In this document: piece by piece, positions 45,401 to 59,000 of the stretch
Numbering within the stretch: the first letter of the stretch is position 1
Layout: every line of letters starts with the position of its first letter
Assembly: GCA_002633005.1 (NCBI GenBank)
Contig: NMRA01000002.1
Span: forward strand, 2,202,655-2,264,654
Length of the DNA: 62,000 nt
DNA from: Phoronis australis
Lineage: Eukaryota; Phoronida; Phoronidae
Direction: 5' to 3'
Position numbers and translations under genes: made by a program
The notes under the pieces: generated by a model
The model's input: the letters and a program-made list of their open reading frames with translations, nothing else
The model's database searches: none
What the model was told of the DNA's origin: nothing

Positions 45401-46479
45401 ATGGGATATAGTGCGCTGTTTTCGTTCAATGAACATTTCTGGCTGCACGTGCATGGCTGATGCCTTGGGTTTACACAACGCATCTAGGACGAGAAATCTG
45501 TTTTCGGCAGTCTTACGTCTACGATTTTCAGACTTATTAGTGTTAGTGTGAATGATGCTTTAGTGATGTTGAGTATGCTAATAAGGCATGAACAATGTAT
45601 ATAGTGTTTTCACCTTCTTTTCTGTGTAACAGAGACGAGAATTTGAATGTTCATCAAAATTACCAGAAGTTGGATGAAGGCAACAGAAAATGCATCATCT
45701 GTGTTGAAACAAATCTCCGCCGAGGCTGGACTTGTACATTTAATAATCGCCGGTAAGGTTTGTGCTTTGTAAAGTACTGGAACAATAGTTTTGAAAGAGA
45801 AAGAAGTTTCAAAACGGAGATCTAATCTGAAAGCACTACACTTTGTGCCGGCAACAGTGCCCGGGGTCTAAACGTTTTAATTGAAATTGAACTCGTAATT
45901 ACGTTTGGCATATTCTATTCTACTTTTATGCGAATTCAATATAAGTGTCTCTTATTCTGTGCTCGAGTACATAATGGCTTTTGTAAATAGCTCTAATTTC
46001 GATTCTGAATTTAAAATTTCGAGTAAAAATTCGAAAGCAGCAGCCGTCGAAGTCAGTAGCAGCGCTGGTGACCGCATTCAGTGCTAAGTTTCCCCCGAGA
46101 CGCGTGACCCGAATTTTGCTCACTACGGTAGGGAACGACCAGCCTTAATTGGCTAGGGTCAGCACTTAGATTTTAAACCCAATTTCTCAGCGGGAGACAG
46201 TTCACATGCGTCTCAGATGTCAAATTTGGTTATGGCTGTCCACTATTAAATATTGAAATTTGCGCTTTCACAGACGCGACTAATTTGTTGCCTGCGTTCG
46301 CCTAAAGCAAATACGTTTCAGCGACTTTGAATGAAAAAATGTTCAACTAGGAGAGAAGTTACATTAACTTGATGAGTGAAAGTCACGGAATTAACAGATG
46401 ACGTTCTACAAGTAAATTGCTTTGATAACAAGACAGAAATTACGTAACTCGTCGGGCCCTAGGGGGAAACTTGGCTATG

Positions 46480-46680
46480 GCAATGAGTAGCTGCAACAGC
46501 AGAAGCGTGGTAGCAGTAATAGTAACAACAGTAGTAGCAGTAGCAGTAGTAGAATATAGTGGAACGAGTAGTATAAGTAGCTGAAGCAGTACTAGTAATG
46601 GCAGTAGTAGTAATAGAAGAAGTATTGCCACTGCTAGTAGAAGTAGTAGTGGTGGTTGTGAGTAGTAAAAATAGCACTAA
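46480..46680. repeat. AGT/GTA trinucleotide-rich tract
   Basis: Third, more diverged member of the tracts at 7250 and 16365. Confidence 0.8.
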
Positions 46681-47009
46681 TAGCTACATATTATAGCATT
46701 AAGTAGTACTCCACTGGACATTTACGATGTCTTGATTTCAGGATGTTTTAAGCATACATGTAGCTTGAACTGAACAATGACATAGCACTTTTAAACGGGG
46801 TGCACAAACATGCAGTGACGATTTTTTATAATGCAAATAATTGAAATCAAGATAATACTGTTTGTGCGGTGTCAGTCAAGCTATTATCTTCAACAAAACA
46901 GGGTAAATATAATGGACGCCCTCTCCATCAACAATATTTCCAGACGAAAGGAGACAGATTGTTCTTCGAAGAACGTGGCACACTCAGCACCGTCAAACAA
47001 TCATCACCA

Positions 47010-47095
47010 CCACATTACCACCACCACCACCACCACCTCCACCACCAGCACCACCACAACCACCACCACCACCACAACCACCACCACCTCCACTT
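47010..47095. repeat. (CCA)n microsatellite
   Basis: Imperfect CCA repeat. It reads as His or Thr runs and on the other strand as Gly runs; not coding. Confidence 0.9.
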
Positions 47096-47217
47096 AGAAG
47101 TAAAGATTTCAGGCAGTTTACAGAGCACGAACAAGGAAAAGTGGCAGAGGTTACCCTAGCCAATAAATTGAAGTGGTTGTTCAATGTAATTAGGCCACCT
47201 AACCCTTTTAGGTAACT

Positions 47218-47246
47218 ACACAAACACACACACACACACCCACACA

Positions 47247-47290
<44 letters not shown>

Positions 47291-47310
47291 CACACGCACA
47301 CGTGTTGGCT
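47218..47310. repeat. (CA)n microsatellite
   Basis: About 40 CA units with CCC, AAG and CG interruptions. Confidence 0.95.
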
Positions 47311-49901
47311 TGAACAAACTACAAAGATGAAAAAAAACCAAAAGGTAAGCTTCAGATCTAACACAGTTCTTCTCCGTTTCTCTGCCTGGACTAGAAACGT
47401 GGCTACATTGGTTATAACATGGGTGAGAATAAACAAAAACTCCAGAACTTCAGGTGTGATAACAGCCATCAACTTTTACAAATATTTCATTTCTAGTATT
47501 TGCATGGTGTGAATAACCATTTCCCATATACATGTACCTGCCTGTTGAAATATACCTTATCGCAAGATGACGATAGAGTAGTTGGATTTAATGCAGTGGG
47601 GGTATTTTTCAACGTTTCGTATAAGTTGTTTACGACCACCATGCCATCAAATTTCCACACTCCACCCAAGATTGTCTAACCTTTTGAACTGTCCGTGAAC
47701 GACGTCCCTGTCAACACTGGAGCCTGCCTTGCCATACAAGAATTAGAAATTGAGTAAAAATCAAAGGCTGCGTTCTTGCGGCTCTCGAGATCACAGGACT
47801 ATGAATAATGTTTTTAAATAGTGAAGACCTTGAGACTGATAGCCCATGTGATTTACGGAAACGTGAACTAGCCGTCAACAGCCTATGCTGGGGTCTGTGT
47901 CTCAAAAAGACGACCTTTGTTTTTCACTTAATCCAAAAGTAATAAATCTAAGTAAAAATGGCCAAAACATGATTATTTATTTCGCGTTTATCGAAAAGTC
48001 TCGTTTTCTGTATATAGTCTAGCACACTACGGATTTCTGTCTTTTGATTTCGAGTTGTAGACAGATTACCTGTCCCAAGTTTCAGCTGTAACAGAGGTGG
48101 TATCTACGATCAAGGATTCCCGACTTTTGCGAGCCCGGTGCGGACAGAGGGTGATATTGAAATCTAAAATCGGTGAATAATACATAGTTTTATTATAATA
48201 ATATAAAAGTACAATATGTCACTCTTACAAGCAATCCGTCGGTATATCGCAGCGTTGTGATTTTAAGCACTTTGGTACACGGGCAGGCCAGTCGCTATTT
48301 GTAAGTTGTATGTGCATAAATGGAGACAATTTAGTTTTTGATCCGAAATATGAACAGCAATCAAGCTCAGGAGGAGTCTGAGAATTGCTGGGGACTAACC
48401 TATTGACAACAAGGTTCGGGAGGAGCCCGAAAGCTGCCGGCACGAATAGTTGGAGTTTGGTGTCAGTGAGAGTGTAGATGTTGACTTCTTGAGCTCAGCG
48501 ACTGGACTCCTCTTGTCTAACAAAGACGATGCTTATGTACACAAGTTCATCCGATTAGACACGATCTGAAGGGGCTAGGCCCATAATTCCTAGGATCTGA
48601 CCAAGCATGGCCAAATTTGGTCATGGCCAAAGGACCCAAAAATACAGGAAAATTCCACACGTAATGTACAGCTTGACCACCAGAGGGCGCATACAACTCA
48701 ATTACATAATCGTGCACAGTGCACTCTTAGTACAGCAGCCCGCTTGACAGGCTGATGAAAAAAATCCGTCCCTTGAAGTTTAAAATTTTTCCCGTTCAAG
48801 CCTGTGTGAAGGATCGCTCAGAAGGCCAATACATTTAAGTCCCGTTTTTCGTGAAATTCATATCGCTACCTGATTCAAGTTTGTCGATAGATTAAGCGAT
48901 GACCAGGAGTGATATCATTGACTTCTACTTCGTCGGAAAGTCTTCGATGCCCTATTGAAGATGGATCGGCGTTTAGTGCTATACAAAGATTTGCTACCGA
49001 CCGTTTCTTGTCTTTCAATTGAACCTGCACTCTGTTGAGGATAGCTTAGCTCGCAATCGACAAGAAACTTTGTTGTGTCTATTTTCCGACCCGGGACGAT
49101 ATTGGGAATAATTCTCGAAGTTAAAATTTTAGAATTATCGTCAGTAAGGCTACTGTCTTAAGAAATTACTTCGTTTTCAATCCGAAAATTAGACAGATAC
49201 CTGTAAATACAGCAGCGATTTGTTTCATCCATTTTAAGTGTTTGGCAATCTTGTTAAAAATGATCATGTTCACTCCGGTATTTGCCTAATAATCAAATAA
49301 ATGGATCAGTGCAAAAGTATGTTATTCTCCCCAAATGTCGAGTACATAATTTCAACAACTCCGCCCGCCTTCGTCTTATTTTATGTTACGTAGGAATGGA
49401 TTACGAGCTTATATACGACATTGTCAAACATCTGAAGATTATCACTAGCTATTGGAAATGCTTTGGCAGATATCAAAGTAAGCTGAAACATGCATTCCGG
49501 GCGGCTGTGGCCGAGCATTTGGTGAGTCAACAGGCTATTGCTACCTCCGTGACCCAGCAACGACTCTAATACTCTAAACTGTGAATTCCAGACGTTGCAA
49601 CAACTGATGATAACGTATATTTACAAACCATTTAGCTTTCGACTGTGATGGATGAAGAAGACTGCCGTACAAGACAGTCAAAAGCTCTATGGTTTGTAAA
49701 CCTCCCTGCTTATGATAAGATAACCTGAACTACATGTTTGGACATGCATAGAATCCAGTAGTGCAGATGATTTATTGAAAACTGTCAAGCAATGCTCCCA
49801 AGACAATTGGGTTGCTCAGTTGGTGTCTAGCCCTGGCTTACTGACCCAGCTTTGACCTAGCTTCCATACGTTCTTATCATTCGTTAAGTTGAGTCTTTGG
49901 C

Positions 49902-50034
49902 TTACATCCTGTCCTCCGTACACAAATCCATAGCATGATTAGCGTAGGCCATATCATCTGGATCTCTCATCTTGTAACTGGGTACAAGGCATATGTCTTT
50001 TCTCTCTCCTTTCAGAGGCGCACTCTTGTCAACT
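49902..50034 (-). CDS. SLC22 gene C exon 11 (C-terminal tail and stop)
   Basis: Acceptor TTTTGCAG (50035-50042). Its first base completes the Lys codon left by exon 10. Reads [30 protein letters not shown], ends CTEDRM and TAA. VPSYK(K/M)RD is shared with gene B's tail. Confidence 0.87.
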
Positions 50035-53000
50035 CTGCAAAATGAATGATACATGCCAGTTTTGTAATCCAGGGTAATCAATTTCAAATCGTAAACCTCT
50101 GTCGTACCAACAAAAACACTAATTTATACGTCTACCCATTCGTACGCTCTTTGAAAAGTATGCTGGCAATGTATGCGAATGCATAGTGGCGTATTTCCGA
50201 AGTTACGAAGGAACTCGGGTTATTAATTGTTCAATTCTGCGTCTCCCCCTATTTGTTAAGTAGGTTGCGTCTATTCCGACTTCCCACGTGCAAAATGTAG
50301 AGGACCTGGCGTCAACTGTTGTGGTGGAAGTGTCGGTGGTGCTCGTTTAAGAGGTCTGGAAAGCGGTAAACAGTCTGAATTGCAATATTGAAAATGGTGC
50401 TTTGCCACTGAAACATAATTCAAACTGCTCGACGCCAGGTATTTTTAGGGTTTGTTCGTAAAGATTTTTAAGACCTGTTGATGTCAAAGGAAATACTTTT
50501 AGTTTCAATTTTCAAAAACACAATCTGTCAACTGCTCGCCTCTAAGTCGATTTTTCTCCCATAAGCCAAAGCACGTCTCCGTATTTGGTATGACAAGAGA
50601 TAGACGTAGCACATTTCCCTTAAATGGAAAACGTGACCTTTGACTTCAAGCGACTTCAAGCAACTGACTCTCACTGGTTCCCTGCGTGCCGCTAGGTGGT
50701 CAGTAGCCATCACGCAGGTATCACTTAATTTTCCTCGAGAAATTACACCAGCGTTTCTGATTGGCTAGTCGAATTCTCAACAGGCAGTGCTTTACGCAAA
50801 CAAACGGGCATAACAGATACTCTGTAGTCTATGCTGGCATAACTCAGTGATGGACTGAAGTGTAAATGAGGTCTATTGTACAGACAAATCGGTGCCTAAA
50901 CTTTATGTTCAGGAAATGTGAATCCTAGAAGTTGTGGTTGCGCCTTTTCAGAATGCATCTTTCTACGGTCGATGACTTTTGTTTACGATATTGTCCTATG
51001 AATAACATAAATCGGCCAGATATGTGAACTTTATTGTACATGTATGTGCCGTTTCAAGCACGCGACTATTAAACATCACTGCAGAAACGAAATATTTGCT
51101 GCGACGCCACTTGCATGACAATGCTAAAAATCGTTCACAATCCGGCATTTTTTCATGGTGTTGTAAAGCTAACAAATGACTGCTGAGATTACGTCAAGCA
51201 ATGCTAAAGCGCGTGCCACTGCGTAATACCTGCGTGCTGGAGGCTAGGCACGTAGGGGACCAGCGAGGCAATTGACTGTGAGCAAACTCCCGTTTTACAG
51301 TAAATAAGAAAGTAAGAAAACGTTTAGTTTAAATTTAATTGTTTCAGGTCATTGCACCAACTAATTGATTCAGGTAATTTGTTTCTCATACAGACACAAC
51401 GATTATGAATTGAGTTTAGGCCGTAAGTAGATGAACGAAATCTCGATACAGATAAGACATTCTGTCCCCGGAAGTTACATTTATGGGATGATTGGCGTTG
51501 TTGTTTGAAGCAATCTAGAGGACATGGGCCAACATGGTGGACTTGTTTAAAAACTTTTAAAACTAGACACATCATACATGTACGATTAGCCACCAAAGGA
51601 ACAGAGTTTGCCCTTGAAATCAAAGCTGAATACGAGGACTGGTAATCATAAAACACAAACTTTTATCACAAGTGACTGGGAGATTAGTTTTGCCTTCGCG
51701 CGTATTTCAAAATCATGAAGTTTGTCATTTTTCATGAAAATTGGGAAAGTGAATTAGACTGCACTAGACGTTGCGAGATGGTACTTTCGTTAGGAATTCT
51801 TTAAATAGAGAATCCAACACTGGTCTCAGGTTTATGACATAGGCAAAATATCTCAAAATCTCGAGGCTTGACAAGAGGTTTTGCCTATGTCAACATGAGA
51901 CGAGTGTAGGATTTGTTTTTTTCACATGAACCGGAAAAACGATTTTTTTGCCAAAAAACTCGACGTGCATAAAACTTTCAACCACGTGACGCAACTTTTG
52001 TAAAAACGCGCTTGCGCAATGTAAAGTAATTCAGTTACTTTTTTTGTTAATAGTTTTGTTTTAAACTTAGCAAGTGCCAATTTCATTCAGCTTAGGTAGC
52101 AAATGTTCAAGTTAGAATCTAATCAATAGTCTTTGAAGTTGTAAAATTAAAACTTCAAAAATGTTTATAAAGAACAGTCAGCAAGGCTTCCCCGATCGTG
52201 AGCTCTGATTTAACCTCGAGACAACACAGCTAGACTGTCTCATAGCGTTTCTGGAGTTCGTCTCCGTTTGAATGAACGTGGAGATGGAATTCACCGCCGA
52301 AGATGGGTCCGTTTAAGAAGTTGTTTGCATGTCCCTCCGACTGGGAAAACGTAAAATTGCCACACCCGATTTGTCAATCATAACCTTGTCACCTTCTCGA
52401 AATTCCGACATTGTTTGGTTGGCGCGCGTTTGGTTGTTTTGGTGTATTGCAGACGATAAAATGAAAGGCGTATGGATTTCTATTTTGCACTACTTTGTGA
52501 TTCGTCCATGTAATATCAAAAATTACGTACTCGGTGTTATTAACCAATCGTGTAGTAACACATTCCAGGTCATGTGAGAAAAGATATTTTTGACGAGCTT
52601 TAGTTTTCCATGCCTGTTTAAGTCGACGAGACTGTTATTGTCGCGGCTGAGCTTTTAAAATGGCATAATTGTGTACTTACCCCGTTAGTGTCGTGATAGA
52701 ATTCTTTACGTGTCATTAAGTTTCATGTTGTGTTAAAACACAGAACTCTTGAACAGGCAGATTCTGACTCCGATCATTATATCTTAGTGATTGCACCCAA
52801 AATACAATTACATTTCTGGTAAAAGCATCAGATCAAGGATGCATTCAAATCAAGCTATAAATAAAAGACATTTACAAAGAAGATTTTCCTTCCGAATTCC
52901 TGCACAAAATATAGCAAGTGCCTTCTTTGGTTGTGTACAACAACACATAATCTAATACGATAAAGCTTCATTCGCCCTGTTTTGCTGGCTAATTACGGAA

Positions 53001-56000
53001 ATGGAGGTAGATCTTTTACCCTGTCTTATAATTTTTGTTACCATGGTAGGTACAGTACCGTGTATCTCCGTCCGTTACCAACAAGGATAATGAAAACATC
53101 AACGGATCAAAATGCATGGGAGTTTACAGCTGTTCCTACATCAACGTGCTTACTTTCCAAAGTTGTTTCCGTCCTCGATTGTTTCAGGCAACTCCTTTCC
53201 TGCCGTCTCGGGCAGAAACAGTGACAGAAGTCCAGCGGCGATAGTCAATACCCCGAACACGATCTGCGGCAAAGCTACACTCATGGAACCCCCAGCAAGC
53301 CTGCCCTGGAATAAGTTCAAAGGGAATGTTTGGTACTGAAGTTTTCAAGTTGTTGCTTCAGTGTCAGCTATTGAGCATTCTAAACACACAAGATGAAAGC
53401 CAGTAAATTTTACTGGCCATCGCGAGAGAGTATCATTGGTGAAGTTTAGAGCGAAAAGAGAAGATTTGGTTACAACCGGCGGCGTAGATTGAAATGGATA
53501 ATTCTCATTATTATCAAGCTAACAATGCAATCAGAGCGCACGAACAAGTTTAGGCAACGACAGTCCGCCATCATTGTTTCACAAAAATAGTTGTGAACGG
53601 AAGTGAAAAGTTGGTTTTACCATGCATTTTGTGCACTTGCAAAGCAGGTCAAAGATATGGCGAGGACGAATGAGGAATAAGTCACCGTGGCGCTGCTAAA
53701 CTTATGAATAAGACTCCTCGATCAGCTTAGTATACATGTACGTCCAACGTCAGGATAGGCATGCAGACACGTTGAAAGAAATTCACTTTCATTGATGGCA
53801 TTTCACAAATAAAGTTTTATTTCATTTTAGTTGCTTCAATGTGAAATCTAACACGAATTACCAATTTAGCACATGAAGCGGTGAGTCACAACACACAGAG
53901 CGACGTGTCGATTCGTGATCTCGTTGACAGCATAAGGCAATTTATTGTTCCCAACACCAGTGGATACCAAAACACTTTCAAACGCTTTCAAGTTGTACCA
54001 ATGTAGCTTTCCCTACAACTGTTTGTATTGCGAAATACACCATGTAGCTTACCGCAACACCGATTGTCGTGATCGCGCACACGAGTGCAGTGCGAAAAAA
54101 CTACTCGGAGTGCGTCTCGCCAAAAGCAAGAACACGCAAGACCACGGAAAATCACGCGGGTGAAAGGCCAGTGTTTCGCGAGTATGCGTGGGACCATTCT
54201 TACGTACCATAGCAAAATGGTGATTAGTCGGTGCGGTTGCATTGTGGAATTATCTGATGTAATTCACTTTTTCCACAAGCGAAGATTTCTCGCAGCAAAT
54301 CAACCATAGTGGGTCTTGGGTCAAAGGAGAACGCACCTAATACCTGTCTAAATCTATGAGCATCGGTCACTACGATTATAGTCAAAGGCTTAGCATTCTG
54401 GATATTCCGCTGGACGGGACAGTACGTTTGAATAACACGAGGTCTACCCGACTTTCACTGGTTGCAGACATGAATGTCCACGTGAACGAAACGTAGATTC
54501 CATTGTTAATGACTTAGCAGTTATTAAACTTCGTACCAAGTCTGCTATAGGAGCGGCGGACATGCTGCCTATACGAGCCACCATGGAACTCATGCCCATC
54601 AGCACATTTCTGCAAACCGTTGGGAAGATCTCAGCCGACCAGAAGTAGATGATGGCATAACCCACCGTGGCGCCAAATTTTCCAACCATAGAAAGGGCAA
54701 TCAGCCAGTCGTTGTTGGCTGAAATTGTATACAACCATCCTTTAGTTTAATACAGACCAGTTCTCCAGTCAATGGCCAATAATACTGCTGTTGCTGAAAA
54801 GACGAGGATGTGAAATTTTCCTCGAAAAATAAGATACCTTAATAAGTATTGTAGAACAAAAAATACACAACCACCGTCTTTAAAGGATTTCTGTTTGTAC
54901 AACGTAAACTGCAAGACAAACAGTGTCTTCCTGAAAGTCAATACTTACAGCTCATGTAAAGGACAATGAAAATCGTGCTGATGCAGGCCACGCCCCCCAA
55001 AATCATACTTCCGACGTGTGGACCCTTCCGACCAAGGCACTTGCAAGCGAAGCAAAATGCATACCCCGGGAACTCTATCAATCCTGAGAGAAGGAAGTTG
55101 AAGAAAATGTCGCCACCTAAATTTCCACTGTTGAGCGCCAATCCGTAGTACACCATGGACAACACAATCCTTAAAAGACAATAAATTCGTCTGACCTTGA
55201 AGCTGGTACGAACCCCCCTTTTGATGGTTTTGGTGCCTAATGTTTTATTTGTCGAAATAAGAAGAGATTCTGGGCTTGGACAGAAGTGATCATTTGTTGC
55301 TGCTCGTGACCCTACTCCATGGTTGACTTAAAGGGTCATTTTGCCACGAAATCGCTTCTAATTTGAGCAAGGGACGTGTGCAGTCCACTTTTATTTCTGT
55401 AAACGAAGAATGATCTTAATAAAATTATTCTTTGATGTCATATGGCAGGCTCATATCCACTATTTAAATTTCATGTGTGCTAGTCTTATTTCCGGATGCG
55501 TATTGTGTGTTAGTTTACTTTGATGTCAGCGCTTCGAGTTTTTCATATGCCAAAATATTTGTATAAAAAAAATCGCAACGACAAACTTGTACTTGTCGCC
55601 GACTTCCTTCCTAGGCCAATAGACAAATATATCGAAATGTCACTAAATTTTACAAAGAAAATAGTAACTTAAGTAAGTTCTCAGATCTTTGTGACATCAA
55701 GTCGATCAGGTGAACCAATAACCGAAAGACATGACTGTCATCTGGACAGTGTCTTACCAATTAAAGAACACAATAAGGCTGCGAACCAGTAGAGTTGGTG
55801 CCTTAATCAGTGCACGCGGGATTTCTTTAAACGTAAGTGTCTTGCCCTCTTGGTCATCACCGTCAAACAATTTATCTGGGAGGGTCACACCATTAACCTG
55901 AAATTTAATACATGTACATGTAGTGTTTAATCGATAAACTACATGTACTATGCATGCCAAAATTTTCTTTTTAAATTACGAAATATCCGAGAATAACAGT

Positions 56001-59000
56001 GTTCTGTAACAGAACTTTCAAGGTGTTATGACTTCAGGAGTCTACCTTAGCAGCGTGCTGAACGATGGCTGCCGCCTCCTCTTTACGGCCTCGTGCTATT
56101 AACCATCGGGCAGATTCTGGGACGAAACTACAAATAAAAATGCTTGAATGTTCAACTTGATTAATGTTCATCGATGTGGAATCAGTTAGTATATTAATAT
56201 TTACTTAAGCCTTAATAAAAAAGTTTTGTTATTTTAGGCGTATTGGGTTAACCAGTCCCGGCAATACTAGTGTAAAATAAGAAAACACTTTTCAATACCT
56301 TAAACGTGGAATTTTCAAATCACACGTGAAGTAACTTTTCGCGCTATATAACATCACCTCTACAGCACGGAACAAGCAAGGCAAGGCCAAAAGGAGTTGT
56401 ATAGGTGGAACTCAATAGTTTTTGAGCCGCGGATGATTTTAGTTCCCCAATTCCATTAATAAATAACTGCTGTTGGCTTGGCTGTGCATCTCAAGGTTTT
56501 TGCTTCATTTTTAATCTGTTCTGAGCACACTGATTCGATACAATTCGTCACTTAACGTGAGACTTTATAATTCGCATCAACAAAAGTATTTATCCCATAC
56601 GCGTCGAATATGTTGAGTGCAATTCGGCTATGTGGTATTGTTTCCCGTATCACTCCCTTCACTACTTTTAATAGTGTCCTCTATACACATTGGAAGTACA
56701 GAAGGTAGGTCAACCTCCAGTCTAAGTCATCATAGCCGGCTTAATCGTCTAACTTCCCCGAAATAGTTTAAATAATCACGTTGCAGTAGTATAAATGACA
56801 CTCAACATGCAATCATGTCCGGAACGTAACATCTGGTACAAAACTGATACACTTCTGTCACTTTTATTTGCTGAAACGTTGTATCGTCTGCAACACTAGC
56901 AGCTGTTTCCGCCGTAACCCAATGTCAAATACCTTTCTTGTCATTTATTTACTTTCAAAAATACTACAACTGCAACGTACAACTACCGATATTTTGATCT
57001 TTGCTATTTCTTTTCAGGTAATAAATCTTTACATCTAATACTGTGATGCATGTACTGTTTTCCTTTACTAGAGTAAACTAGTATCATAGCGCGCAGGTAG
57101 GCCTACATACATTTATGCACTGTGAGTTGAGATAGGCCAGGTGAACAGTCTGGGTGACGTATTAAAAATATTTGCCCGAAAATAAAAGAAACTAAACGTT
57201 TGGGATAAGTACGGTCGATACGCAAAATGGCGCCTCAGTACGTTTTGTGCGAGGAAATGAGCAAACTGTGTAGCCCCAATATACGAGTTTGGTTTTATTA
57301 AAGATAGGCTGTTGTTGACCCCTTGATCCACTTATTAGTCAGCCGTGGCTTTTTTGAACCTTTAATGAGTGCAAGCGGGAAGTTAAAAATTAGCAGGAAT
57401 TCTAGGTTTACCCTCCGGACACTTTGTATTTGTAAAACTCTCGTTGGTCGACTCCCATGCACTTTTTACTTGATTTTCGTAACTTGTGGAGAGATTTGGC
57501 AATCTGAATCCACTGTCTCTCAGTTCCTAGTAATCTAGGGCAAATAATGGCCTTGGGGTGAAAACTTCTCATTTGGTGTATTTTTGCACCCCTTCGTTTC
57601 AAGTGGCCTGCCGTGCTTCCACATGGGCGGCGCAACACTGAAACAAGTGGGGGCGCTACTTTATGCCCCAGCCCCCTTTGGTGTGCCGCCCATGTTGTGG
57701 TAGTCGTAAAAGATCGAACGTTGACTTTCTATCTCACTTGACTTTGTGCAAGGTATTTTGCCGAGTGCATACTTTTCATATTTTCAGGTTTTGTACATCC
57801 GGTGGAAATGAAAGACCTTGGAGGAGACACAACCTGCCTCCCGTTCAGTAACGCTAGGACCTCGTTAAAAAGCAAGACTTCGCGAGATTACGTGAGATAT
57901 TGCCGTGCATTTTAAATGAGAACACGTGACTTTGACAAGGTTTTAGCTAGGTCCTAGCGTAGGTCCTTGCGTCTACTGAACGCACGCCTGGTTTTTCAAG
58001 ATCAAAACCAGTGTACTCAGTGCCATAAGCGTGTGGATAGAACGAAAGTGACATAGACTAACGTACGTAAGTCAACAAGCCCCAACTGTCTATTACATTT
58101 AGCACGTGAGTTTTACGAATGAGACACAAAACGTATTGTAACACACAAATTGTTGTTCTGCTGCCACACGCCAGACGATTGCATAGAGTCTACGAGCGAG
58201 TACATATTAGCTGTCTAACAAAACGTACAGTACAGTCGTGCCTTCAACCAAGTTTGTGTCAATGAAGGGCAGCTGCCGAGCTTTACTAATCTTTAAGTGT
58301 CTTTAAGAACAGTAACTTTGACCAAACTCACAATCCATAGGACAGTAACAGAAAGCATGGCAGAGAACAGGCTAACTGAAGCCACGTCCAGTCACGAAGA
58401 AGGTAGGCCATGCCTGTCAGAATGATGTAACCGGCGGCAAAGAAGAATTCGATAACTATACCGGCGAACAGTCGCATTGAAGGAACCATAAACTCAATAC
58501 CTGGAAAGATTTGAAGAGTTACAGCAATAAAAATAAATGGACAAATGTGAAAAATATGCAATTACAACGATTTTAGTTTTAACATCATCTTCAAAAGTAA
58601 GTTTAGTACTCTTATAATACACATGTGTGCAGTCAAAAGTTGAGATGTCATAAAGGAATGATTAAAAAGTAGATTCAGTTCAGCAAAGCACAGTAATGGC
58701 ATACTCAATTGAAAATTTTCCATTACATCTGTACAGATTTCACCACATTTAGAGATTCGTCACCTTATCTCGATTGCATATAAGTTTCAAAACTGTTTGG
58801 ATTGTTTCAACGTTTCGAAAGAGGTATAACATCGAAATTGCAATATTTTCAAACAATATGTATGCAGTCTAAATACAAATTATTTACAAATTGTTTTCTT
58901 CTAAAAAATATTGTGTCACATGGCTACAGTCACTTACCGACTACAAATGCCATCAAAAAGACTCCCGTAGTGGAAGCTCCGGTAAAAAAACGGAAAATAA

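Larger units (their letters stand above)
45401..49901. other. Intergenic DNA between genes B and C
   Basis: Holds an AGT-triplet tract (46480-46680), a CCA tract (47010-47095) and a CA microsatellite (47218-47310). 46060-46950 and 48905-49900 follow the gene A upstream region. 47320-48900 shows nothing I can name. Confidence 0.6.
29660..50350. repeat. Segmental duplication, copy B (paralogous to 380-9755)
   Basis: Same order as copy A with later insertions at 32355-33817 and 34084-43325. It includes the complete last exon of gene C at its right end. Confidence 0.8.

Noticed and set aside
46993-47472. 159-residue minus-strand frame with Gly and Cys/Val runs
   Set aside because: It reads through the CCA and CA microsatellites; no conserved domain.
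380-50350. Genes A and B being mere alleles
   Set aside because: Exon 2 differs at about a dozen of 84 residues, introns differ by many indels and insertions, and divergence is greater than across the suspected haplotype pair at 6.9-19.3 kb.
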